Shown here piece after piece: positions 17,572 to 27,495 of a stretch of 64,000 nucleotides of DNA (the first letter of the stretch is position 1; each line of letters begins with the position of its first letter). Source of the stretch: Clostridia bacterium (GTDB lineage Bacteria > Bacillota > Clostridia > Oscillospirales > CAG-272); contig JAGAVJ010000014.1 in NCBI GenBank assembly GCA_017942005.1, forward strand, positions 36,390 through 100,389. Reading direction: 5' to 3'. The notes beneath the pieces are model-generated. The model did no database searches. It was given only the letters and a program-made list of their open reading frames with translations, and was not told where the DNA came from. Position numbers and translations under genes: made by a program.

Positions 17572-19302
17572 ATGACAAATTCTGCTCTTACAGGAAAACC
17601 CAGTATCGATAAACCATGGACAAAATATTATCCATCAACATTCCTGGATATAAAGGTTCCAGACTGTACCTTATGGGAATATTTAAAAGAAAACTGTCCC
17701 GGTGACAATATCGCCGCCCTTCACTATTACGGCGTAGATACCTCTTATAAAACCCTGTTTGAAATGGCAGACGCTGCCGCAGCAGGACTGCGTGCTCTCG
17801 GATTTGGTGAGGGTGATCAGATTCCGGTGTTCCTCTGCGCTGTACCTGAATATATTTATCTGCTTCTTGCCGCTGAAAAAATCGGCGCGTCCCTTCTCTG
17901 CCGCGACAATACGCTGGAGGAAAACGTAGATGCGGTATCCAAGTCCGGAGCAAAGGCAATTCTCGCACATGACTATCTGAGCAAGGAAGCGGCTGACGCA
18001 TACCTGTCCCGCACTGCCGTTGAAAAAATTGTATTGATCGATCCCCTGTCCAGCGGTGATCGCGCAGCGCTTCCAGAGCACATTCGTCTCAATCTGGATG
18101 CAAATTATTATGGGAAGAAAGTCACAGGCGACGCTATTCTTACATGGGACGAATTCCTTACCCAGGGAAAAGCATATAAAGGTACCATTGAAGCAGTACC
18201 GGACATCAACCGTCCTCTGCTTCGTGCATATACCAGCGGTTCTACCGGTCCATCCAAGCAGGTCATTCATTCTGCCCATACCATCATCGGCATCCTTGCA
18301 CAATTGAACAACTACGCAATCGGAGATGGATTCCGCCCCGTATGGCTTGTCACCTGTCTGCCGCCGGCACTCATCGCCGTTGTTGTTGCAATGCTTCTTC
18401 TGCCGCTGACTTCCAATAAATATCTGGTGCTTGATCCATATTGTGCACCCGAAGACGTCGACTTGGAAATGATGCGTTACCGTCCCAACTGCTGGCCAAT
18501 GATTCCGTTATTCTATGAAATCATTATGCGCAGTAAGCGTATCCCAGAAGATTATGATATGTCGCATCTGTTTGCCGCCGGCATCGGCTGTGAATCCTTC
18601 AATAACAGTCAGATGCGCCGTGCACGGGCATTCTTTAAAGAACACAATTGTCAGTATATGCCCACAGTTGGTTACGGATGCAGCGAAGCGGGTTCCTCTA
18701 TGACCATGCCAGTGGCGGAATTCGTTGCCGGCAACGGCAATATCGGTATTCCAATGCCATTAACCGACATGGGTATCTTCAAGCCTGGTACACATGAAGA
18801 ACTTGGTTATGATGAAGTCGGCGAAATCTGCGTTTCCAGCCCTGGCATCATGCTCGGATATGATGACTTAAAATCCACCGCAAAAGTTCTGCAGCTGCAT
18901 GATGATGGAAAGATCTGGCTGCACACGGGAGACATTGGTTTTGTCAAGGAAGACGGCTTTTTCTACACAATGACCCGCGGAGAATCTCCCAGATTCGGCG
19001 GCGGTGATCTTATGGTGCAGCCAATGGAAAATAAGATTGCCGATGCAGATGTTCCCGGAATCAAGGACGAGTTTGTCGTGGTTGCACCCGATCCCAATCA
19101 TAAAGGCTATTTCCTGCCATATGTTTATGTCGTGCTGCACAAAGGTTATACCCTCGACGACGTGCGCGAAGGTATTGTGAACAGTCTTGCCCCTTATGAA
19201 CATCCTGTACAGATTTTTGAAGTGCCGGAGCGTCCGTTCTTCCACTTTAAGACCAACCGTATCGGATTAATTGAGGAATTGCGTAAAGCAGTCGATCTTT
19301 GA
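17572..19302 (+). CDS. ANL-superfamily acyl-CoA synthetase/ligase-like protein
   Basis: The 576-residue cytoplasmic enzyme has AYTSGSTGPSKQVIHS (A3 ATP-binding loop), VGYGCSEAGSS (A5), and WLHTGDIGFVKEDGFFY (A7). Near the C-terminus FHFKTNRIGL replaces the usual NALGKxxR, with a Lys still close to the expected catalytic position. It would adenylate an organic acid for CoA or carrier loading. It stands alone, divergent from the polysaccharide operon and followed by terminators. No carrier protein is encoded beside it. ATG 17572 is preferred over the in-frame ATG at 17560 because it follows the leader hairpin. Confidence 0.83.
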   Translation: MTNSALTGKPSIDKPWTKYYPSTFLDIKVPDCTLWEYLKENCPGDNIAALHYYGVDTSYKTLFEMADAAAAGLRALGFGEGDQIPVFLCAVPEYIYLLLAAEKIGASLLCRDNTLEENVDAVSKSGAKAILAHDYLSKEAADAYLSRTAVEKIVLIDPLSSGDRAALPEHIRLNLDANYYGKKVTGDAILTWDEFLTQGKAYKGTIEAVPDINRPLLRAYTSGSTGPSKQVIHSAHTIIGILAQLNNYAIGDGFRPVWLVTCLPPALIAVVVAMLLLPLTSNKYLVLDPYCAPEDVDLEMMRYRPNCWPMIPLFYEIIMRSKRIPEDYDMSHLFAAGIGCESFNNSQMRRARAFFKEHNCQYMPTVGYGCSEAGSSMTMPVAEFVAGNGNIGIPMPLTDMGIFKPGTHEELGYDEVGEICVSSPGIMLGYDDLKSTAKVLQLHDDGKIWLHTGDIGFVKEDGFFYTMTRGESPRFGGGDLMVQPMENKIADADVPGIKDEFVVVAPDPNHKGYFLPYVYVVLHKGYTLDDVREGIVNSLAPYEHPVQIFEVPERPFFHFKTNRIGLIEELRKAVDL

Positions 19303-19380
19303 TGCGTATCTGAAAATTGTATTTTCAGACGAACGCCCCCGATTTTTCTCCAACTTATCATTTTTCGTACATAACATTAA

Positions 19381-19483
19381 GAGCTGCTGCAAGTTTTCAA
19401 CTTGCAGCAGCTCCCTATAAAAAAACGCCGAAACGTTCCTTCTCCAAAGAGAGAAGCAAATGTCCCGGCGTTTTCTTTTTTTT
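19381..19483. terminator. Double terminator between convergent genes
   Basis: Two hairpins: GAGCTGCTGCAAGTT-ttc-AACTTGCAGCAGCTC (19381-19413), a 15-bp perfect stem, and AAAACGCCG...CGGCGTTTT (19422-19474) followed by a T-rich run. They lie between the adenylating enzyme (plus) and the GtrB-like gene (minus) and probably stop both. Confidence 0.75.
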
Positions 19484-20429
19484 ATTTGATCATTTTTGCG
19501 TTATCAATATTGCTTTCTGCTGCAATATAATGCGGTCTTTGTTTTGTCTCCATATAAATCTTTGCGATATACTGTCCGATGATGCCGAGGCAGAACAGCT
19601 GCAATCCGCCGATGAAGATAATCACACAGACGGTAGACGCCCAGCCTGCGACCGGATCTCCCATGATCAGGCGGCGGAAGACGATGACAAGCAGCATGAT
19701 AAAGGAAAATCCTGTCATACCTAGTCCGAACCATGACGCAATACTGAGCGGCGCCTGCGAAAAGTTGATGATGCCGTCCAGAGCATAGGCAAACAGCTTC
19801 CAGAAGCTCCACTTGGTATTCCCCGCGACCCGCTCCACATTTTCATAGGAAAGCCAATAGGTACGAAACCCGATCCAGCCGAAAATACCCTTTGAAAAAC
19901 GGTTGCGCTCACACATGCTGACAATCGCATCCACCATTTCCCGTTTCATCAAACGGAAATCCCGTGCGCCGTCCATGATATCCGTATCCGAAATCCGATT
20001 GATGATCTGATAAAACTTCCGTGCAAAAAAGCTCCGCAGCGGCGGTTCACCTTTGCGGCTGACCCGTCTCGTCGCTACGCTGTCGTATGGCTGGGTTTCC
20101 AGGATTTCAAGCATCTTCGGCAACAGAGATGGCGGATCCTGCAAATCTGCATCCATGACCACCGCATAATCTCCGCTGACGTTGCAGAAGCCTGCAAACA
20201 TTGCCGCTTCTTTTCCAAAATTCCGCGAAAAGGCGATATATTTGACATGCGCATCCTTTTGGCTGAACTCCCGTATCACGGAAAGTGTTCCATCCCTTGA
20301 TCCGTCATCGATGAAAAGATACTCATAGTCATAATCAAGCGCAGACATCACCCGCTCTGCTTCTTTATAAAAAATTGGCAGAGCCTCCTCCTCATTATAA
20401 CACGGTATAATTAAAGAAATTTTTTTCAT
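19482..20429 (-). CDS. GtrB/DPM1-like polyprenyl-phosphate glycosyltransferase (GT2)
   Basis: The 315-residue protein has a GT2 domain (KKISLIIPCYNEEEALPIFY, FIDDGSRDGTL, VVMDADLQDPPSL) followed by two C-terminal membrane helices, the layout of GtrB/ArnC/DPM1 enzymes that make polyprenyl-phosphate sugars. It is followed on the same strand, upstream in transcription order, by a GT-C transferase, the usual partner that uses such lipid-linked sugars outside the membrane. ATG 20429 follows the SD-hairpin leader; the upstream open frame reads through that leader and is not used. Confidence 0.9.
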   Translation of the reverse strand: MKKISLIIPCYNEEEALPIFYKEAERVMSALDYDYEYLFIDDGSRDGTLSVIREFSQKDAHVKYIAFSRNFGKEAAMFAGFCNVSGDYAVVMDADLQDPPSLLPKMLEILETQPYDSVATRRVSRKGEPPLRSFFARKFYQIINRISDTDIMDGARDFRLMKREMVDAIVSMCERNRFSKGIFGWIGFRTYWLSYENVERVAGNTKWSFWKLFAYALDGIINFSQAPLSIASWFGLGMTGFSFIMLLVIVFRRLIMGDPVAGWASTVCVIIFIGGLQLFCLGIIGQYIAKIYMETKQRPHYIAAESNIDNAKMIK

Positions 20430-20550
20430 AATGATGATCACTTTTGCAAAAGTGATTTCCCTTCCTCGTCTAATCGGGGCGTTGCCCCAAACCCCATTTA
20501 GGGCGCTTTTTGAAAAAAGCACCCTAAAAACCCGCAAAAACTTTTTTAAT
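20430..20550 (-). promoter_or_regulatory. Structured leader of the GtrB-like gene with REP-like hairpins
   Basis: Minus strand: AAAAAAGTTTTTGCGGG and an AGGGTGC/GCGCCCT hairpin (about 20545-20493), GGGGCAACGCCCC (20488-20476), GAGGAAGGGAA (20467-20457), then a perfect 10-bp hairpin ATCACTTTTGCAAAAGTGAT (20456-20437), CATCATT and ATG 20429. The last stem differs in sequence from the ATAAC...GTTAT copies but occupies the same place between SD and start. Confidence 0.7.
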
Positions 20551-20636
20551 GCTGTGGATTACAGTACGTATTTCCAAAGAAGCCGCTGCAAAAACAGCAG
20601 TGCTTGACAGTATAAGCAGAATGCCCAACATTGTTT

Positions 20637-22700
20637 TCAGGTTTCCTGCGTCTCTTCCTTATAGATATAATACGTCATCGCATAGTCCGTCTTTCCAAGC
20701 GCTTTCCATGTGTACTCCGGATAAAAGCGTTCCAGTGTGTTCCGGACCTCCTCTGTGTCCTGTGTGAGCATGACGATCATTCTGTCTCTGCCTGTCAAAT
20801 TCATTCCCTGCAGGCGATGCAGGTGCGAGACGTGCAGAAACGTGACCGTATCATACTGCTGGACTTCTAAAAAGTCCGACTGTGTTTTCCAGTCCTTGTC
20901 GTAAACATAAAGACAGTCGACATCTGCGTATGCTTCACATGCCGCAAGATACGCCGCGTCCTCACGGTACAGAAACTGTACCCCGCTCTCCTCCCACGCG
21001 CGGACAGAAACCAGCGTCAGCACGGCGGCAAGCACAGGGAGGGCCGCCTTTTTGGGAAGTGCATGCTTCACCCATGCAAACACCGGGGTAAATACCGCAG
21101 CGACCGTAACCGCATAAATCGGGAACATATAGCGTGTCTGCATATAAACCGCCATTTTGCTGATCAAAAGGAAATATCCCGCACACGGCACAAGCAAAAA
21201 CAGACACTTCGATACGGTTTGTTTTTGGGCGTCGTCCCAGGCTGAAACAAATACAAAAGGTTCCCCGTGCTTATCTCGCAGGAACAACCGGATTCCGGCA
21301 CAAAACAGCACAAACACAAGCAGATACACAAACATACCGCCGGACAGCTCCCGACTGACGCCGGAAAACAGATTCGTCACACGGTCAATAAATTCCTGCC
21401 ATGTACCGCCAAGATTCCCGATGGACTCTTTACCGCGATACCCGGAGAAAACATGGTCTATCATCGCCGGGAAAATGGCATATGCCGTGACCGCCGCTGC
21501 CGCACCGGACACAGCCAGAATGCCAATGGAACGGTATTGTCTGCGTCTAAGGCAAACCGCGCAATATACCAGGCTGATGAGAACGGTATAAACGATACAG
21601 TAATAATGCGTCAGCGCACCAAGCACGGCGGCAAAGTAAAGCTTTGCGCCAAAGTGCCAGCTGTCACCGAACGGCGGGACTTCATCAGTGCCGTTCCCCT
21701 GCCAATCGAATGCACAAAGGAAATACCATGAAATCAGTGTCACAAAGAACATCGCCATGACGTACATGCGGAGGAAGGAGACAACGGAAAGAATTCCGGG
21801 CAGGAGCACGAACAACAGGGAGACCGCGCACAGAACCGAGGTGTCATCGGTGATCCGTTTTATGATTTTCCGTAGAAAATACAGTGTCAGCAATGCAAAA
21901 ACAATATTGATTGCACCTGCATAAAAGCGGCTGAATGTTCCGGGGAATATTGACGAGATCGTGTGCAGAAGTGCGTAGTACAGAGGCGGATGTACGTCAT
22001 TTTTCTGATTTTCCCATACATTTGCATAGTCGAACCGATGATTTTCGTTAGCGGTCAGATAGTGCATGTACGGCTCTGCCGCGTCCTCATAGGTTTTCCG
22101 TTCATAAAACGAAATGGTAATACCATCTCTGTGATTGGAAAGTCCGTAGCTGTATATTTCATCAACGTGATAGTTTGCCTTCAATGCAATGACAATCACT
22201 GTCAAACACAAAAACAGACCGTAATACAGCCACGATTTCGGATGCATGCAGCGCTTTTGTATCGATGTGACACGTTTGATATGCAGATACAGCATCCATA
22301 CCACGCACACGGTAAAAACGAACGCCAAAAGCGCACAGACCAAAGCAATGACCGCCGTGACAATCTCCTTTTGGATATGCAGTGCAAGAGACAGCTGCAA
22401 AACGGTTTTTGAGCCGCTCCAGTACAGATAGAATCGCACCGCACAAAGGAAATCCAGAATGCCACCGCCGCACGTAAGAAGCATGCCTGCGGTTTTGGAA
22501 ACAGGCAAAACAGGATTCCCTCCTTTAACCTTCTCCCAAACATACAGACAGAGCATTGCCGCAAGGCACAGCGCAAGCACTATATACCCTGCACTCTTTA
22601 CGGAATTCAGGCACAAAAACGCCGCAAACGAAAGTGCAAATACGCTCCAGCACAGCCGCGCATGACCGCGGCAAAACTCCATCCATTTGTTTGAATCCAT
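20637..22700 (-). CDS. GT-C fold membrane glycosyltransferase (PMT/ArnT-like)
   Basis: The 687-residue polytopic protein has at least ten membrane helices. The first external loop carries the acidic pair HVDEIYSYGLS, and a second loop carries NDVHPPLYYALLH, a hallmark of GT39/GT83-like enzymes. These use polyprenyl-phosphate sugars on the outer face. The C-terminal ~150 residues form a soluble extracytoplasmic domain. The start ATG 22700 has AAGGAAC about 10 nt upstream. The GtrB-like gene follows it and likely supplies its donor. Confidence 0.85.
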   Translation of the reverse strand: MDSNKWMEFCRGHARLCWSVFALSFAAFLCLNSVKSAGYIVLALCLAAMLCLYVWEKVKGGNPVLPVSKTAGMLLTCGGGILDFLCAVRFYLYWSGSKTVLQLSLALHIQKEIVTAVIALVCALLAFVFTVCVVWMLYLHIKRVTSIQKRCMHPKSWLYYGLFLCLTVIVIALKANYHVDEIYSYGLSNHRDGITISFYERKTYEDAAEPYMHYLTANENHRFDYANVWENQKNDVHPPLYYALLHTISSIFPGTFSRFYAGAINIVFALLTLYFLRKIIKRITDDTSVLCAVSLLFVLLPGILSVVSFLRMYVMAMFFVTLISWYFLCAFDWQGNGTDEVPPFGDSWHFGAKLYFAAVLGALTHYYCIVYTVLISLVYCAVCLRRRQYRSIGILAVSGAAAAVTAYAIFPAMIDHVFSGYRGKESIGNLGGTWQEFIDRVTNLFSGVSRELSGGMFVYLLVFVLFCAGIRLFLRDKHGEPFVFVSAWDDAQKQTVSKCLFLLVPCAGYFLLISKMAVYMQTRYMFPIYAVTVAAVFTPVFAWVKHALPKKAALPVLAAVLTLVSVRAWEESGVQFLYREDAAYLAACEAYADVDCLYVYDKDWKTQSDFLEVQQYDTVTFLHVSHLHRLQGMNLTGRDRMIVMLTQDTEEVRNTLERFYPEYTWKALGKTDYAMTYYIYKEETQET

Positions 22701-22742
22701 TATCTTATGTTCCTTTTTAATTTATTGACCGGCATAAACCGT

Positions 22743-25739
22743 TCATTTTACAGTAACTGCCGCCGCATCAGAGAACGCGCTGGATGCTTCCTTGCCGGAT
22801 GCAAACGTGGTTGCACGTACCTTGAAGTAGTAGGTCTTGCCGCTTTCCAGTTCATACTTGGTGCAGCTTGTGGAAAGCTTGTCACCCTCCAGCGTCTTGA
22901 CAACGCTGTAAGTGCCATTTTCACTGTCTGCCATCCAAACCTGATATGCGTCCGCACCGTTGACTGCTTCCCAGCTGACCACTGCGCGTCCTGCTCTCGG
23001 GCTTTCTGCCTTAATCACAGGTGTTTCAGGCATAACTGCAACTTCAAATTCATCAGAGAATACACCGTAGACAACAGTTCCGTCATCCTTAAAGTAGACT
23101 GCACGCATTTTGTAGGTATAGGTTTCACCTGCGGTCAAATCCACGTTGCTGTATGCGGTCACATTCCCCATGTTCGGCTCTCCCTGATCCTTCTTGCCAA
23201 AAATCTTGACGATCTTGAAGTCGCCGCCTTCTTCATCCTGTCTCCAAATCTGGTATCCGTATGCGCCGGAAACCTCGCGCCATACAAGACGGACACGGCT
23301 GGTGGAATTACTATACGGCTTACCCGGTGCATAGTCGCTTGTCATAACAACCGCTGCCGGCATGTAATTGATACCCGAGAATTCGGAGCAAACTCTTTCC
23401 CCTGCGGAATCGAGGACAAATGCACGCACCTTGTAGTAGTAGGTCGTACCGACGGTCAGTCCCTGGTTGGTATACTCGGTTACGCTGCCGTCCATGACGC
23501 TCTTGATGCGTTCCCATTCTGCTTCCGGTGCATCGGGCGCAGTTGCTCTCCAGATTTCGTAACCGTCTGCGCCTTCTGCTGTGGTCCATGTGACCTTCAC
23601 TGTCGTCTGGAGTCTGCTGTAGCAGGAAAGGATTTCCGGTGCTGCGGGTGCGGTTACTTCTCCTTTTTGGGCTTGCAGCGTTAAAATATTCGGAAAATGT
23701 TCGGGTTTAAATGACATTCCGGTTTCTTCAAGGAAGGATGCATACGCATGGGTTATCCCGGGATCATAGTCATGCATACACACCTGCATGGCAATCTGTG
23801 TGCCCTCTGCATGATGAAAATCATAACCGTCCTCATTGATGCTCTCAATCGTTGACCATGGGAACAAAATCTCAAACTGCCAGCCGGTATCTGTCTTGCG
23901 TCCTGCCGCGGTATACCCGGAGAAATTTTCCATTATATCGCCTGCATAAGGATGATACACTGCGTGTACCGTGCCATCTGCAAGGATACCGACAGAAAAA
24001 AACATGCCGCCTACGTTTTTTCCGGAAGCCGCGATCTGCATTCCGGGATCAAAGATAATTTGTACAGAGTCATATCCTTCCATGTCTTCCGGATTTTCCA
24101 CCTGTATAAAGTCGGTATCGTCCAATACTTCTACTGCGACATACAGTCCGCTCTCATCCCATGCGGTGTGTGTGACAACCGGCGTTGTTACTATACCTGA
24201 CCATGCAAAGCCATTTGTCGTATCGGTGACAAAGGAACTTGCATCATCCCATTCTCCCGCTGACAGTATTCCGTCGATAAAAGGCGTTTGATTTGGCACA
24301 CGGATATTCCGCCGCTCGGAAAGGTACTTTGGCTCCGCACCGCCGCAGACGGTACAGATACCGTTTTCATCATATTGATGCTCTAACCGCGGAATATTCT
24401 TCACATTTTTCACTCCGCAAACGGTGCATGTATACTCTATTCTCCCTCCATTTAAACAACTCGTCTCTTCCAGTACAGTTCCTTCATCCCATACATGTTC
24501 TAATGTCGGCAGATCCACGATCCGCTCCTCTCCACAGATGGTGCAGATTTGTTTCATTTCGCCTTTAAATAGACAGGTAGGCTCCTTGACAATCACGCCT
24601 TCATCCCAATGATGATAGTTCTCACTTCCCATCGGGTACGCCGTATAGAACGATTCTTCCGCATATTCTTCATCGCGGGTATGATCTGTAAAATTCTCAT
24701 CGTTTACCAAAAAATAGGTATACGCGTCGGAACCTGCATCCCACGTGGCATCGGCATTGTAATACAGGTCATCCATTTCAAGGATATTCCAGCCGTGTGC
24801 GCCGCCGTTACCTTTGCCGGAAATCAGCCGTGCATCGATGCCGCATTCCAGCGCCAGACGGTACAATAACACCGCATATCCCTGACAGACACAGGTACCG
24901 TCAATCAGCGCACCGTATGCTGTACGCATCGGCGCATAGGAGGGGTCTGCTTCCAGATGCTCGTCATCGTAGGTAATATTTTCGCAGATGTAGTCGTAGA
25001 CAGCGCGAATTGCAGTATAGTCGTCCGCTTCGTCTGTATGCAGCGCGCCAAGCAGCGCATCTACCGCTTCATCCACCTCTTTTTCCTGTGCAGCGGTGGT
25101 ATAGTAGGTCACGGTATATGTGATAGCAGCGTCAAACGTCTTACCGTCGGCGGCACGGCTGCCTTGCGCTTGGGCTTCCCAACCGCCGTACTGCCATTTT
25201 AAGTAGTCGCCCTCGGTGGGAACACCCGTATGTTCCAATGCCAGGTCACAAATCTCCGCCATGAGTTCTTTAATCGATTCATTGCTCCATTCTGCGACAT
25301 TGACTGTCACAGCAATTTCCGCTTTGCGCTGCTTCATGCCTTCCCGCATGACGGAAGCGGCTTCTTCCATGGTGAGAACACTGTCTGTTTCCGCCAATGT
25401 AGAGGAAGGCTTGCGATGCGGTTTCTGACCGGAAAACGAGCTCGGCTTGACAAGATCATCCTCTGTGAGAATGTCCGCGTACAGGGGGTTGATGTGCGTC
25501 ACAGACAGCGTCATGGGTTCTGCCGCTGCCAGTTCCGGGGACAGCTGTGCAGCATCCGCTTCCCCTTCCCATTCATCTGCCTCTTCCGCTATGACAAGGG
25601 ACAGCGCAGTATTGCTGTAAGCTTCGCTGCTGCCTCCGCTGTCATCCGCATACACAGCGCATACGGACAGCGTCTGGGCACACAGCAATGCGGATAGAAT
25701 TGCTGTAAACCCACGTCGGATAGGATTGTTTGATTTCAT
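22743..25739 (-). CDS. Secreted transglutaminase / CBM9-like / fibronectin-III protein
   Basis: The 998-residue protein has a signal peptide at about 1-31. A transglutaminase-like core shows Cys about 283 (GTCVCQGYAVLLYRLA), His about 313 (GAHGWNI) and Asp about 330 (NADATWD). Three short Cys-x2-Cys segments follow (CTICGEE, CTVCGVK, CTVCGGA). A CBM9-like domain opens with TPFIDGILSAGEWDDA (about 485-690), and three fibronectin type III repeats each end in a TYYYKVRA-like strand. It is probably a cell-surface or secreted cysteine peptidase/cross-linker with carbohydrate-binding modules. Its place inside the polysaccharide locus suggests action on cell-surface or host glycan-protein material (inference). 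AAGGAG precedes the ATG by about 12 nt. Confidence 0.87.
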   Translation of the reverse strand: MKSNNPIRRGFTAILSALLCAQTLSVCAVYADDSGGSSEAYSNTALSLVIAEEADEWEGEADAAQLSPELAAAEPMTLSVTHINPLYADILTEDDLVKPSSFSGQKPHRKPSSTLAETDSVLTMEEAASVMREGMKQRKAEIAVTVNVAEWSNESIKELMAEICDLALEHTGVPTEGDYLKWQYGGWEAQAQGSRAADGKTFDAAITYTVTYYTTAAQEKEVDEAVDALLGALHTDEADDYTAIRAVYDYICENITYDDEHLEADPSYAPMRTAYGALIDGTCVCQGYAVLLYRLALECGIDARLISGKGNGGAHGWNILEMDDLYYNADATWDAGSDAYTYFLVNDENFTDHTRDEEYAEESFYTAYPMGSENYHHWDEGVIVKEPTCLFKGEMKQICTICGEERIVDLPTLEHVWDEGTVLEETSCLNGGRIEYTCTVCGVKNVKNIPRLEHQYDENGICTVCGGAEPKYLSERRNIRVPNQTPFIDGILSAGEWDDASSFVTDTTNGFAWSGIVTTPVVTHTAWDESGLYVAVEVLDDTDFIQVENPEDMEGYDSVQIIFDPGMQIAASGKNVGGMFFSVGILADGTVHAVYHPYAGDIMENFSGYTAAGRKTDTGWQFEILFPWSTIESINEDGYDFHHAEGTQIAMQVCMHDYDPGITHAYASFLEETGMSFKPEHFPNILTLQAQKGEVTAPAAPEILSCYSRLQTTVKVTWTTAEGADGYEIWRATAPDAPEAEWERIKSVMDGSVTEYTNQGLTVGTTYYYKVRAFVLDSAGERVCSEFSGINYMPAAVVMTSDYAPGKPYSNSTSRVRLVWREVSGAYGYQIWRQDEEGGDFKIVKIFGKKDQGEPNMGNVTAYSNVDLTAGETYTYKMRAVYFKDDGTVVYGVFSDEFEVAVMPETPVIKAESPRAGRAVVSWEAVNGADAYQVWMADSENGTYSVVKTLEGDKLSTSCTKYELESGKTYYFKVRATTFASGKEASSAFSDAAAVTVK

Positions 25740-25825
25740 AATTTTGAGTCACTCCTTAAAATTGAATAAATTTAAACACCTTCTATATAAAAATGTGTTT
25801 GTTTTTCACGTGCTTAATTCAATAA

Positions 25826-25929
25826 GGGGCAACGCCCCGTCATTCAACGTTCCGGTGATGGATTGTACCACCACCGGAAAAAGTAAGTGGCTCCCGCCGC
25901 CTATAGAGGGCGGGGGACATCTTACTTTT
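25826..25929 (-). terminator. Cluster of hairpins after the second flippase gene
   Basis: Downstream of the flippase stop (minus strand) lie a nested stem AAAAGTAAG...CTTACTTTT (25929-25879) enclosing CCCGCC/GGCGGG, then CCGGTGGTGG...CCATCACCGG (25879-25850), then GGGGCGTTGCCCC (25838-25826). There is no T-run after the last one. This is probably a transcription-end region built from repeated hairpins, and GGGGCAACGCCCC recurs at 20476-20488. Confidence 0.5.
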
Positions 25930-25949
25930 AGTTATAAACAAATACTTAA

Positions 25950-27383
25950 TCAGCCATGCTGTCGCTTCGCTTTTCTGCGCAGAACCAGTATCCACGCCCC
26001 TGCAAGCAGTACATAGACGGTTCCGCCGATGACAACTTCCAGAACCACAGCCCCAAGCCTGCTGACTGCATCCCAGCGCAAAAACGGTACGCGCACCGCG
26101 CGAACGACGCACAGCATGACAGCGCCCGGCAAAAGCAGCGGGACCGTTTCTTTAAAATAGCGGAAAACTGGCAGCTGACGCCGGACGGCAACGGTCTGCA
26201 CCATACAGACAAGCGCTTCCGCGCCAAGCGTTGCAATCACCGCGCCCATCGCCTGGTAACGCGGAATGAGCAAAAAATTGCATACAATATTGAAGACAGC
26301 GCCGCACAGCACCGATACAATGTAGCTTTTGTCCTTGTGGTTCGGAATCAGATACTGTGTCCGTATCACATTGGCCCACGCAATGAACAGAACCGTCGGC
26401 GCCATCCATTGCAGCAGTACCGCCGCAGGCGCATATGCCGCACCGAGAAACAAAGGGATGAAATCGTCTGCAATTGCGGCAAGACCAAACATCATGCCGC
26501 ATGCCATAAACATCGCAAACAAAATGGATGTACGGATGTATCGCATGCTTTTGTCGGTATCTGACTTGGACGCAAGATGCGACATGCGCGGCAGCATCAC
26601 TGTTCCAAGCGCCGTAATCACACCAAGCGGAATGCCGATGATGCGATCTGCACTTTCATAAAAGCCGACCTGCACATAGGTACTCATTTCCTTTAACATG
26701 AGCTTGTCCATCATTTTATATAAGCTGACCGCAATGACCGGAACAAACAGCGACAGCTCCGCGCAAAAGTGCCGCAGAATCCCTCGGATACCGACCTTGC
26801 AGCGTTCTACATAGCGCGGCAGATAACGCCACAGCGTCAGCTGCGACAGAAGGATGCTGAGCGCCATAATCAGCGTATATTTCCAGAGATCGTCCGCCGT
26901 TTTGACAAACAAAAAGATTGCGCCAAGCGACAGCAGCTTGATGACAATGCTGCGCGTCACGGTGATTGAAAATTTTTCCAGTCCGCTGAACAGCCAGCTG
27001 ATATCAAACAAAGAAGACAGGACAAATAGGCTCTGCCATAAAAACAGGATTTTGTTTTCTCTGCCAAAGCACACCACAAATACCGCATATCCGCACAGCG
27101 CTATCACCGCACACAATGCCTGCAATCCCCAGATTTCCCAAAAAGTGCGGCTCATGTCGGTTTTATTCTCCCGTACCGACGCAACACTGCGGTTTCCGTA
27201 ATTTTTCACGCCGAGCATCGCAAACAAAACAAAATAATTTGCGGCGGTATACGTATAGGTGTACATACCGAGGTTCTCCGCGCCAAGGACACGGGAGACA
27301 TACGGGGTCGTAACCAGCGGCAGAAGAATTAAAAGCATCTGGTACACAACATTGTACAGAAAATTTTTTCCAATGGAATTCAC
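25950..27383 (-). CDS. Wzx-type flippase (second copy)
   Basis: The 477-residue protein has 12-14 membrane helices. Its N-terminus NSIGKNFLYNVVYQMLLILL and the PLVTTPYVSRVLGAENLGMYTY segment are typical of RfbX/Wzx O-unit flippases. It differs clearly from the flippase at 8426-9925. GTG 27383 is the only start that keeps the conserved N-terminus; no strong ribosome site is visible (ATAAGAC only). It follows the second polymerase gene at about 110 nt. Confidence 0.85.
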   Translation of the reverse strand: MNSIGKNFLYNVVYQMLLILLPLVTTPYVSRVLGAENLGMYTYTYTAANYFVLFAMLGVKNYGNRSVASVRENKTDMSRTFWEIWGLQALCAVIALCGYAVFVVCFGRENKILFLWQSLFVLSSLFDISWLFSGLEKFSITVTRSIVIKLLSLGAIFLFVKTADDLWKYTLIMALSILLSQLTLWRYLPRYVERCKVGIRGILRHFCAELSLFVPVIAVSLYKMMDKLMLKEMSTYVQVGFYESADRIIGIPLGVITALGTVMLPRMSHLASKSDTDKSMRYIRTSILFAMFMACGMMFGLAAIADDFIPLFLGAAYAPAAVLLQWMAPTVLFIAWANVIRTQYLIPNHKDKSYIVSVLCGAVFNIVCNFLLIPRYQAMGAVIATLGAEALVCMVQTVAVRRQLPVFRYFKETVPLLLPGAVMLCVVRAVRVPFLRWDAVSRLGAVVLEVVIGGTVYVLLAGAWILVLRRKAKRQHG

Positions 27384-27495
27384 GTCTTATTTACGACCGC
27401 TGCACCCAACATGGTACCCGTTTGTAAGTATCATCCCTCTGACAGCTTCCTTTCCCACGAAATCGCGCCTATGGATATACACATAATACATGCAC

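Noticed and set aside
19381..19413. Possible small RNA from the GAGCTGCTGC hairpin
   Set aside because: A terminator between convergent genes is the simpler explanation, and no promoter precedes it.
22707..23684. A 325-codon plus-strand frame
   Set aside because: Antisense to the FN3 region of the secreted protein at 22743-25739; its Cys-rich translation is an artefact.
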